Shown here in pieces: positions 22,161 through 32,554 of a stretch of 64,000 nucleotides of DNA. The DNA comes from Erigeron canadensis (Eukaryota; Streptophyta; Magnoliopsida; Asterales; Asteraceae): positions 5,828,649 through 5,892,648 of the forward strand of contig NC_057763.1 in assembly GCF_010389155.1 (NCBI RefSeq), written 5' to 3'. Position 1 is the stretch's first letter; the number at the start of each line of letters is the position of its first letter. The notes under the pieces were generated by a model. It saw only the letters and a program-made list of their open reading frames with translations. It made no database searches and had not been told where the DNA came from. A program made the position numbers and the translations under genes.

Positions 22161-23263
22161 TTTTAAATAAAAACAAAAAAATTTTATTCTTGAAATATAA
22201 CTTTATGACACTTTTTATTGTTACATTGGTTCAAAATATTCTTAAAAGAAAATTTTATTTAAAATTTTTTTTTTGATGTTATATAATTTTTTTTAATTTT
22301 AAAAAGAGTCAATTTTGGTCTATAAATAATGTATAGACATAACTTATATTCATATCACCATCTCACTTCTAATCTATAAATTCTTTCAAATCCATAATTT
22401 CTAGCATAAATCATATTAATTTAGTTAAAAAAATAATATAAATTGAGTTGTGAATGTAAGTAAAAGGTTGAGTTAGGTTGAGTTGTTTAGGTGGAAAAGA
22501 GAGAAACTAATTTTTTTATTAAAAGTTGGGTTGATGTAGGTTAGGAGTGTGGATGGTCTAAAGGTACACAACTGGCTTTAACCCAAACAGACAGAGCTCT
22601 CGACCCACTAACTTCATGTTTCGAGGAAAACCCACTTAACCCTTATTTGTAAAGTAACCTTGGATTTTCAAAAGCTACATTACTATTGCTAACATTAATC
22701 AAATCCTGATCACATGGGTATGGTTTGAATTCACAGTAATTAAACACTCACCGATTTGAAGAGGGCACATGTTTATTTGTTGCCTGAACACCCCATAATT
22801 TTAGTACCGTCTTACAGATACGTGAAGACAATGTATGTTAAAAAACGTATTTCGCCTAAGAGACATTGAACTCTGGTTTCACAGGAGCTATATCACTTTG
22901 TATTAAGAGCCGAGCCACAAGATATATAGCGATAAGCGCTATAAAATAAGAGCTGAGCCACAAGATATATACCGATAAGTGCTATGCTATATGATCATTG
23001 TCATCCGTGTGCATCCTACCAGCAAAAAAGCATATCGCTAGGAGTTATATAGCTTTACTGTTCGAGCTTGTGCAAATATATAGGCTGCTCACTGTTGCCT
23101 TGGCTAATAACAAAAAACATCAGACCTGAAATCAAATTATCAAAACAAAAGGATAAAATGACACCAACATTTAACATCTTCATTATTGTTCTTGTGGGCA
23201 TAAGAGAAGTTAAGAACTTACAGTTTGCTAAGACGACTGTTCCATTGGTGTATTGTAGCAAGT
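22161..23263. other. Intergenic, 3' flank of the F-box gene A
   Basis: AT-rich to about 22560. From about 22940 to 23260 the sequence matches the region downstream of F-box gene B (40670-40930), showing that the F-box duplication extends past the stop codon. 22905-22985 is a two-copy tandem repeat of about 43 bp (AGCCACAAGATATATA core). Confidence 0.6.
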
Positions 23264-26200
23264 TTATGAAAACACACTTGTACGACTTTGAATCTCATCA
23301 CACTGCATCTTCAGTATTTGATTCATGAGATTGTCGGCTTGAGCACAAATTCTAGAAAAACATGGTTGAATCAGAGCACGGTTTGCTGCAGGCAACTTTT
23401 TGAGTACTTCTTCAATGCTCTCCAGCTTGGAAATAATGATATAAGCCTTGGCTTTCCTTTGCTCAAACTGCACATTCAGATCTTTCCAATAATTCTTGAT
23501 CAGTGCTCTGTTTCCCCCAATTTGAAGTTGCATCTTTCTCTCTCCATTGTTGCTCACCATTGGGGCTTTCCCTTTGGTCTTGGTATTAGCTTTCTCTTGT
23601 TCCAGAAGTACTCGTAATTCAGTCATAAGCTTTTTTGCTGATGCGGCATCCTTCGATGCTATAATCTCCTGCATGATGTGGGAGTGTTTCATACATTACA
23701 ATATACGTATATAGATTCATCCAACAAGGCTACAAGATAACAGAATATAAACTTTAGATAAGAAGAACTGGACCACATCCATATATCCCTCTTTATGCAT
23801 TACAATGGTTCGAAAAGAATTAATGATGAATGAAAAAATGTCACCAGATTGAAGCTTCACAGATGACATCAATTGATATACCATTGGTTGAAACTTAACA
23901 TGAGGGTCTAATTTCCGCTTAATGCTTGCTAATGTGCCATAACTGTCTTTAAAATCTAGAGCAATAAGTAAGATGCATAATGCATATGAATATATATACT
24001 CCAAGCATGGTAGTTTACATACCTCAGGGGAAATCATTGTGATGGTCGCCCCTGGTGAACTATCCAGCAAATATTGTTTCAATTCAGTAGACAAATTGAC
24101 TTTCCCTTTCGGAAGTCCCCTCATATCATACTCAAAAACCTTATGCGGGTAAATAGTTAACCTCTTTAAGTTAACAAACAGAGAAGGTTGCTGAGAGATT
24201 AGTTCCACAGATGAAGAAAGAAGCTGCAGAATATTTTGTTAGTGAAAATTATATGTACAAAACAAAATAGCATATGTAAACTTCATAAAAACGTGTTCAG
24301 ATTTGCAAGGGAGTGATTGATGGGAGATCCAGAGGCTATGATGTAATAATGGAATCTAGGTGGTGGGTGTGTGAACCTATGACAGTACTAACATGTTCTG
24401 GATGATGGGTCTGGGTTGGCATGATCATCGATCTATTTCAACCCAAATCCAATTCGTTCAGTTGATCATGCCAAAAAGTTACTCAAAACTAACCCTCTTA
24501 ACAAAAGAGTACTCATATTGACCTTTGTGCGACCCATGCTATAAGAATTATGCCATAAGAGAACTACAGGTGTGTTTGGTTCATAGGTATGCAAATGATA
24601 GAATGACTTCCATTCTCATTGAAAGTGTTCGGTTCATAGCATTGAAATTAACAATTGGAATCAATCCATCAATTTAGCCATATGATAACCCGGTGCAGGG
24701 TTTCAAATCCAAATTCATAGTGATTTCATGTTAAAATCTAGGGGTGTTCAGTATTTGGATTTAAGTGAAACAAACCGAAATTCAAACCAACTCAAAATAG
24801 ACTCTTCATACTGTATAGCCCTGCCCTAAGCAGGCCTTGCCACCCAAACCCAACAAAACCTATGATGCATGTAACTATGTAATTTATCTTGGGATTATGG
24901 CACTAGAGTGTAACCAACTATGACTCAATGGTTATGTAATGTAGTGACTTTTCAAATTGGCTATCTGATGTAAGTACCTTTCATTTTTGTTCTTTTAATG
25001 TATCGGTTAACCTGTTGTACCGGTAGCCGGTAACAATGTTAGTTTTACTTTGGGATTATGGCACTAGAGTATAACCAACTATGACTGAATGATTATGTTA
25101 TGCAGTGATCTTTAAAACTGGCTATCTGATGTAAGAACATCTCATTTTTGTACTTTTCATGTACCGGTTGACATGTTGTACGGTCATGGTTACGGTTGTG
25201 GGTTATGAACTCCGACGAAATGGATGGTGAATGGTGGATGGTCTTAGACTCTGACAAGGTTGTAGTAGGTGGTCTCGGTCTCATTTTTTCTTCCATTCAA
25301 GAGGTGCGGTCATCTCTTCACCGTCTCCAAGTCCGGACACGTGCCACCGCTGATTGCCACCAATAAAATAAACAAATGTCAGCCGCCACCCAGAAAACCA
25401 CGGTCGTCATTCTCTGTCAAAATCCCCCCTTTTACCCCAATGTAAACCAAAGTTGTTGGATCTTGATTGTGGTGGGGATGGGATGGCCGGATCTTTATGG
25501 TTAACGATGATGGGGTGATCATAACACAATCCGATTTGGGGATTAGGGTTTGAGTATGATTATTATTGAATCGTGTTGATTTGTGCATCTATCTATATCT
25601 AGTGTCGATTTGTGTTTGGGATTGAAGTTAAACATTTAGTTACAATTTCACATTTGCTCTCCGAAAAAATTGTTGTTACCGAAGATAGTGCCGGAAATTA
25701 GCCGATGAAGATGACTAGAGTATAAAGTCATCAGAGTAACCCGGTAGGATACATCGAGTGAACAAAATAGAGAGGTTCTTACATCAATTTTAACACTTTC
25801 GTAGGTTACTACATTACATGACCATTCACTCATAGTTGGTTACACTCCGGTGCCTTAATCTCTATTCTTTCTTACATCCAATGTGGCATTACCAGTTACA
25901 AATAGGATGTTACCCGGTAGAATACTTTAAAAGAACAAAAATGGAAGTTACTTACATCAGATAGCCAATTTGAAAGGTCACTACATTACATAACTATTGA
26001 GTCATAGTTGGTTACATTCCGATGCCATAATCCCATTTATCTTCACTTAATAGGCCTCTTCTACCCTATCATGTTTTAGGGGTGAGGTTCGCTAACCCGA
26101 ACCCATTGACAGCCAATATATACTACAATAGTAATATAATAGTATTCCTTCAGCTCATAAATAACATAAAGATGCACATGATGCAGAAAAATGTAGATAG

Positions 26201-27242
26201 ATAGATATACCTCAATAAATTCCAAGTTAAGTGTAAGAAATTTGACATTGTGGAGCTGTTGAAGCAGACCAACCATTTGATGAGAATGGGTTTCTTTGGG
26301 ATAGTAAACACAAATATCCGCCTCCTTCAAACACGGGAAACCATCTGTAGGATTAAGGTGCAAAGGATAGTCCCCTCTATAAGAGAAGGAGGCAAGATTA
26401 GGTGCAGAAATCACATACTCCTCAAAGTTGGCATATCTAATAGACAGATTCTCGAGTTGAGGTGCAACCACATTAACAACCTTTTTATTGAGTCCTTTAT
26501 CAAGAGTGAGATTAGATAGTCCAGGATGACCGATACTAAAACAATCCATTCCATCTGTTTCACAGTTTTTTAAGGTGAGAATCTTCAAGTTTGGACACTT
26601 GGATAAAAAACCAACACACTTGTTGTCAGGATGGTCATCACTACAGAAAGTGACACCTTGAAGATACAATGTTGTTAATCCTGGGAGCTCCAAAATTGAC
26701 GTGGCGGCTTTAAGTTTGGGTCTGTACCTCTTGGACCTCTTTCTCGACCACCTCTCGTTCGACCCGTTTGTCAAACTGAGATGTTTGAGGGACTGACCGG
26801 AACTGAACAGTAAGAGGGCGGGAAACTCAATGTCATTCTCAGACACACATACAACATCAAGTTGTTGGATATTGTGAGAGAATGCATACCCCATGAGTTT
26901 TTTGACGAATAATTGGGTAAACTTTCCCCGAAAACTGAGTTTCAGAGAAGTCACGTCTATTCGACTATTGCGGCGAGTGAGAAAATTTGTAAGAAATTTA
27001 AAAAGATTCTGCAAATTAGGGAAATCCTCGGTCGAGAAGTTGAGGTAAGGCATTGTAGTCCAGATAAATCTATATCTGAATGATAAAGCAATGGTTCTGA
27101 CAGTTTCTTTGATGCTTATAAAAGAAAGGATTTTATGGATGAGATGATTGGGCAAACTGCTTAATCTATCGGTTTCTTCTTTCTTTCTCTTTTTACCACA
27201 CCCAGAATCCATTTTCTTCAATTCCCCTTCTACAACCTTCAT
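23264..27242 (-). CDS. F-box/LRR protein, paralog A
   Basis: Three exons on the minus strand: 27242-26211, 24223-24023 and 23668-23264, with GT-AG borders that all keep phase 0 (about 545 residues). An N-terminal F-box follows a basic K-K-R-K-K-E-E start (L-S-S-L-P-N-H-L-I-H-K-I-L-S-F, residues about 24-70). Leucine-rich repeats of the plant FBD/LRR type come next (L-P-G-L-T-T-L-Y-L, C-P-N-L-K-I-L-T-L, about 140-340). The last exon gives a charged helical C-terminus. F-box proteins are SCF ubiquitin-ligase substrate adaptors; the substrate is unknown. Met 27212 is an alternative start matching the paralog better. Intron 1 is inflated to about 2 kb by a MITE. Some downstream frames in intron 2 resemble coding sequence and may be an alternative exon. 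Confidence 0.87.
24891..26034. mobile_element. Composite MITE (MITE inserted into a related MITE) with 9-bp target duplication
   Basis: The outer ends are GGGATTATGGCACTAG and its complement. They are flanked by a perfect 9-bp direct repeat ATTTATCTT (24882-24890 and 26035-26043), the length typical of Mutator-type transposition. A second pair of the same ends begins at 25052 and closes near 25862. The outer element is therefore a roughly 333-bp palindromic MITE split by an 811-bp relative. The inner part (25190-25750) is unrelated non-repetitive DNA, possibly captured. It lies in intron 1 of F-box gene A and is absent from paralog B. Confidence 0.88.
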
Positions 27243-27395
27243 GCAAAGTGTATGTATATATATACCTATTTAGCCAGAAAGTGAATGTCTTACTTAAAGA
27301 TAATACCAGAAAAGTTAATCCACAACCATAATAATTCATATTTAATTATTTAACTTGATTTGGTACGAAAAGAAAAAATAAAAACAAGGAACTTA

Positions 27396-27588
27396 CACCT
27401 TCCGCAGGTTTGAGCCTCAATATCTCGACGGTGTATGAGGGAGCCTCAATATCTCGACGGTATATGAGGGAGGTTAAGATGTATACAGACCTTACCTCTA
27501 CTTAAATAGAGAGGCTGTTTCCAGTTTCTACCTAAATGGTAGAAAAGGCCCTCCAACCTTTGCATGGAATGAAAAAAGGTTGAAAGGG
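27396..27588 (+). mobile_element. tRNA-derived SINE copy, 5'-truncated, with internal duplication
   Basis: It matches the SINE at 30729-30900 in opposite orientation (GATGTA-C-GACCTTACCTCTAC, AGAGAGGCTG-TTCC, GGCCCTCCAACC). GGTTTGAGCCTC resembles a pol III box B. A 31-bp stretch (GAGCCTCAATATCTCGACGG onward) is duplicated in tandem at 27411-27470. It lies about 160 bp upstream of the F-box A start, so in its promoter region. Confidence 0.65.
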
Positions 27589-29240
27589 TTTTTCTACTAT
27601 TTGTAAAAAATTGATACACCGCTTCGGGTTCATTGACATCTATGTACTGTGTTAAATAATAAAGTATGAGAGAGTGTATGACAGTGGAGTCCAGTAATTA
27701 TAAGTTTCAATGTTTTTAATTAGTTCATCATATATATGCACTGATTATTTGTATAGTATGTTGTCATCTTTATATGTTGTATTAAATATATAAAAATTGT
27801 GATAAAAGTATTAAAATTAATGGAAGAAATCTAATATGATATGATGAGTAGATGGACCACAGAGTATGAGAGTGGAGTCAGAGTTTGCATGTATCGGCGG
27901 CGTACCAGAACTACAAGTCTACAATCCACTTTAGGTTTGCCACGTGGAATTGGTAGTCAAAAATGAGTTTGAATAATTTATATTATAGATGGAAAATGAT
28001 CATTTTGAGTTAGCTTACTGGTAGAGATTTAACAACGTATTGCTGTTAAAGGTATGTGCGATATCAACACAATATACATCATATATCATTTGTCTATATA
28101 TCTTGTCGAAATCTAAAAATCTCAATTGTTCAAGAAAGTAAAATATCATATACTTGCAACACTATTTGGCGTCAGAATAAACATGTCGTACACAAAGGTG
28201 GAACTAGAACTTAATAGGTTTAGTTATTGGGAAATTTAAAGTTTGGTGATCATACGTGAACAAATTTTGAAAGTTTACAATCATTTATAGAAAAGAATTA
28301 AAAGTTTGACGGTAATAATACAGTACAAGGTGCATATGTGAATAAATTTTATAAGTTGGTTTGCTCAACTAATTCGAAAAAGACAAAGTTCATGTAATTT
28401 TATACAATAAAAATTAGGTTATTTTAGGTCTTTACTCGATTTTTTCTATATGAAATAAAGATGAAAACTTAATCATCTTTAACTTATTTAGTAAACTTGT
28501 GGTATTTTTATTTATAATGGGTTGTTTAGTACTTTAGATGGTGAAAACACCAATACACTATAATCATGTTTAATCTATAATTGTATTGATTGTGACCATG
28601 AAATGATTTTGATAATTTAATGATCGTAACACTTATCAGTTATTGTCCGATTCTAAGGACATGAATGAAACTCTCCTTTTCTAAAATAAAATGTAAATAA
28701 AAACATCTGACCATCCTTTATTAATATAACCTTTTGAGGAGTATAATCCATGTATAAAGTCACGTGTTTAATTATCAATTCCATGTAAATTCATAGATTA
28801 TGATAATTAAGTTATATTATCAGTGGTATTATTGGAAAAAAAAAGTTAATTTTAGCAAATATATAAGTGAGTTTAGAAATCAGGCAGGGGTACTCGAGGC
28901 AAGAGGTTTTGATGAAAAGTGCAGTTCAGTTGTGCCAATAAGGAAAACATTAGTTGTGAATAACCCATATTGAGCGAGTTAGTGAGAGTTTGGTGATATG
29001 TATGCAATTGTATATGTTGGTTTTCATTTCTTTTGACCTTAACCATGTTTTTAAAGATGGTTTAGCACTATTTAAAGAGAGTTATTTGGCTAAAGTTCAC
29101 AAAAAGTTGCTATATATGTATGACTAAATGTGATAGATATAGTTGTGACCTTTTGCCCATTTCGCCAAGGTTATGCAAAGAACTAGATACCGCCCCCAAA
29201 GATCGGATAACTGAATAATGTGAAAAAGTCCGTTGAGAAC
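27589..29240. other. Intergenic region, nothing recognised
   Basis: AT-rich DNA between F-box A and PSRP-3. I see no reading frame with recognisable content, no RNA gene and no clear repeat. Confidence 0.5.
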
Positions 29241-29351
29241 TTGAGAGAAGCAATCTGTTGCTGTTTACGCTAAATCCAAACCAAAGAATGCATTCACCTT
29301 GTTGAAAACGTATTATCATTAGAAGATGCCGGAAATAAAAGTACATCTAGC

Positions 29352-29596
29352 CTTTAGGCAATCTCCAATGCTGAGGAGTCGTCCTTGACCTGTCACATCA
29401 TATCCTTACTAATTCTTACTAATCTTTCAAATCCTTTCATTTTATCTATAACCATACAAACATCCTTACATACCCTTAAAAATAAAAATATATTTTGGAC
29501 AAGTGAAAGGCATGCCCTTTAAGTAAAGGACATACACCAAAAAATCTTTAGTTTAGGACAAGCAACTAAAGGCATTGCATTGGAGATAGTCTTGGC
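29352..29596. mobile_element. Possible MITE in the 3' flank of PSRP-3
   Basis: Opposed ends share TCTCCAATGC (29362-29371 and the complement at 29576-29585) within a roughly 20-bp imperfect inverted repeat. The interval is missing from the duplicated copy near 20650, consistent with insertion after the duplication. No clear target duplication was identified, so the class is unknown. Confidence 0.5.
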
Positions 29597-29730
29597 AATT
29601 GAAACTTCGCTGATTAACCAAGAAACAGAAAGATAGAACATAACTTGAAGAACATCGTGTCTCTATCAAATTGTGAGCAAATCATGTCTACAAAGATTCA
29701 TCTGAAAAGAGTTGACACAGTCTACAACAA

Positions 29731-31493
29731 TTACTGTGAATCACTGCTACTCTGCTGCCACAAGTTAATGATATCGGTAGCCTGATTAAGAAGAATAATG
29801 ACCTGCTTTTGAGAAATCCATGGCTTACTCTCCAGCATGAGCTTAAGCTCTTCCCAAGCATCTTTTCTTGGCCAAAAATAGTAAGGACTAACTGGAATAG
29901 TTCCATATCCTGGAATCACTTGGTCTAGAGCCAGCCCGATATTTTTCTCCATCCAGATGAACTTCAACACGAGCCTTGGTTTTTCCATTGGCTTCACAAC
30001 AACTCCAAGCTTCTACAAGTTTACCCAACTGAATCATCAACACTGAATTTAACTTGTTTTGAAATAGAGTTTCCAGGTATAATGTTTGAGGTATTGTAAT
30101 TTTGAACAAGCATACTCGACTTTTCTTTGCAAAAAGTGTGAAAAGAAAGCCACACTATTCAATAATGTACCATTTTGGACAAACAAAAAATGTTCAAGCA
30201 GAAGGTTCTTACGCTGTTACGCATTTTGCATTACGTAAATAGTTGAAATCATTTGTCCTTATTGAACAAAGAGCATGAAACTTTTAGAAATTGATTAGTT
30301 TGCAATCAAAAGTGTACAGGTACAAATGGTCGACCAGTTCTCATGTTGTTGTCTATTTCACATAAGTGATATGTAACAAACGATCCATTCTCATGAAAGA
30401 GAGATCGTAATGTGATTTCCATATACAAAACGGTATGATTTCCTAACAGATGTTATCAAGTTGTGACAGCAACATTAAGCTTAATACTCCCACCATAGGT
30501 AAAACACGCCTACTTTATAAGTAATCTTTGTAGCAAACACACAATTTCAATTTCAATTTCTTTTAAGGTCAAGATAAACTGTATGAGCAATTGAGCATAA
30601 ATCAATTTTAGTTAAAAAATTGCAAAAAGTGGCAAGAGGTCTTTAATAGGGTGTGCATAGGTTATTCCATTTTTGGAAGGCCAAAACACAGTTTGAAATG
30701 TTTGGCTAATAAGTATGTAGTAAGTTACGTTTTAGCTTATTTTTGGACAATGCAAAGGTTGGAGGGCCTTTTCTACCATTTAGGTAGAAACTGGAAGCAG
30801 CCTCTCTATTTAGGTAGAGGTAAGGTCCGCCTACATCTTAACCTCCCCAATACACCGTCGAGGTAGTGGGGCTCAAAACCCGCGGAAGGCGGCACTGAGC
30901 AGTTACTTACTAACCAAAATTGCACTTATTTTGAACAAACATAGGCACTAACTTATATTAATATCAACATTCCAAATATCGTCCCTATTTTTGAAGTTAT
31001 AAATTATTGGGCATAAGAAGTTTTCCGATTCTAATATCTAAAATAGTTAGAAAACAATACAAATGAGTATTCAAAAGTATAGTTATAAATTAGAAAACTG
31101 ATTATTCTGTAGTTTTCTAAACTAAACGCACTCAAAAAATCCCAAACTCAAATAATAATAATAGAATAATAACTAGTGAAATTAATAAAAATAGAAATCG
31201 AAGAGAAATGAAATGAAATGTAATGAAACCTGGGAATGAAGGGGGGCTGCAATTGTTTCAGCTGAGGCTGTAGCTGATACGACAACAGGGGTTTTAAATG
31301 GTGAGAAAGAAGTAAAAGAATGGGTGAATTTATTAGAAAAAGAAGTGGATTTTGATATTTTAGTAGAATTTGATTTGGTGGTCAGAATAGAAGAAGAAGA
31401 AGAAGAAGGACAAGAAGGGGGTTTGTAATTCACATTGACTCCGCCGGTCATCGTCATCATCATCATCGTCATCCCTGTTGATGATAACATCAA
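29731..31493 (-). CDS. PSRP3: Plastid-specific 30S ribosomal protein 3 (PSRP-3, ycf65-like), nuclear gene
   Basis: Exon 1 (31493-31230) encodes a Met- and Ser/Thr-rich start typical of a chloroplast transit peptide, ending at a CAG|GT donor. Exon 2 (about 30012-29731) encodes the conserved ycf65 domain. Diagnostic pieces are [35 protein letters not shown] and the C-terminal [14 protein letters not shown]. Joined length is about 181 residues, normal for the family. The protein is a component of the chloroplast 30S subunit. The acceptor may be 30012 or 30009; both keep the frame. Intron 1 (about 1.2 kb) contains a SINE. A MULE starts 197 bp upstream of the ATG. A degenerate copy lies at 20901-22160. 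Confidence 0.92.
30729..30900 (-). mobile_element. tRNA-derived SINE in PSRP-3 intron 1
   Basis: Read on the minus strand it begins GCTCAGTGCCGCC (box A-like) and has GGGTTTTGAGCCCC (box B-like) about 20 bp later. AGTTAC flanks it on both sides (30723-30728 and 30901-30906). The pseudogene copy runs directly from AGTAAGTTTTGGG to AACCAAAATTGC with no insertion, so the SINE arrived after the duplication. Same family as 27396-27588. Confidence 0.75.
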
Positions 31494-31714
31494 ATCAGAT
31501 AACTTATGTAGTCAAAAGGATTTGAGTCAACACAACCAGATTTTTATATGGGCTGAAAATTGGCGGGTTGAGATGGTCCGGGTCTTTCCAAATTGCCCAT
31601 TTCCCTTTTAAGTGCTCTATTAAAAATAGTAAGATAGCTATTTCTAAGTGTTTGATTTCCTGGGTCACTAAAAATGCCTTTTTTTTTTTGAAAAATATCA
31701 TATATGCCACTCCT

Positions 31715-31868
31715 AAATATCACATTTAGACAATTAATCTTTAAAATATCATAAAAGCCATTATTAAGATTTAAATATATTATAATTACCCAAATATCAC
31801 ATTTAGACAATTAATCTTTGAAATATCATAAAAGCCATTATTAAGATTTAAATATATCATAATTACCC
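31715..31868. repeat. 77-bp tandem duplication inside the left MULE terminal inverted repeat
   Basis: The unit beginning AAATATCACATTTAGAC occurs at 31715 and again at 31792 with few differences. The right terminal repeat carries it once. The duplication therefore arose after or during formation of this copy and lies on the side facing the PSRP-3 promoter. Confidence 0.9.
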
Positions 31869-32554
31869 AAATAATTAAATTTAATTAATTTAAAACATTA
31901 AAACACTTAAAATTATTAAATTACATTTCCAAATTACAATTATACCCTTTATTATCTAACTACCAATTACACTATGCACAGGAAGTGAAATCCTTAGTGT
32001 CTTTCCCCACGACCACCTCTAAGCTTTAAGTGAGCCTCCCTTATCAAAGCCTTAAAAACAACCCTCCCTTATCAAAGCCTTAAAAAAACATACAACGCAG
32101 AGTTAAAAGAACATGAATGATAGTGTTAAAAGAACATGTCATATATAGGACCTTCTGACATGCTAATGGAAAATCTTAACAAACTTAGTATTGAGAACAT
32201 GTTCAAACTTGCCACATCTAACAACACTAATATGGATGATCAAAATCAAATACATTACGCAGCAACTTATTTAAAGCCATTGTTTAAGCGTTTAAACCAA
32301 TGGAATATCTCAAAGAAAACAGAACGTTTTGGTATGTAAACCAACAAAAAAATGTCAAAGATAACAAAGTGAATCTGGAAAAAAAATACGAGTAGAACCG
32401 AAGTGTATTACTTCTAAAAAGAAGACTAACTCTATTCACGAGCCTTTTCATATCAACCCTTAATCTGCACCATTTTCATGAGCTTTCCTCTTCTTTCCTC
32501 GTCTCCTAATAAAGTAACAGTTCATAGCATTCTATAAGCACAGATTTATATATA

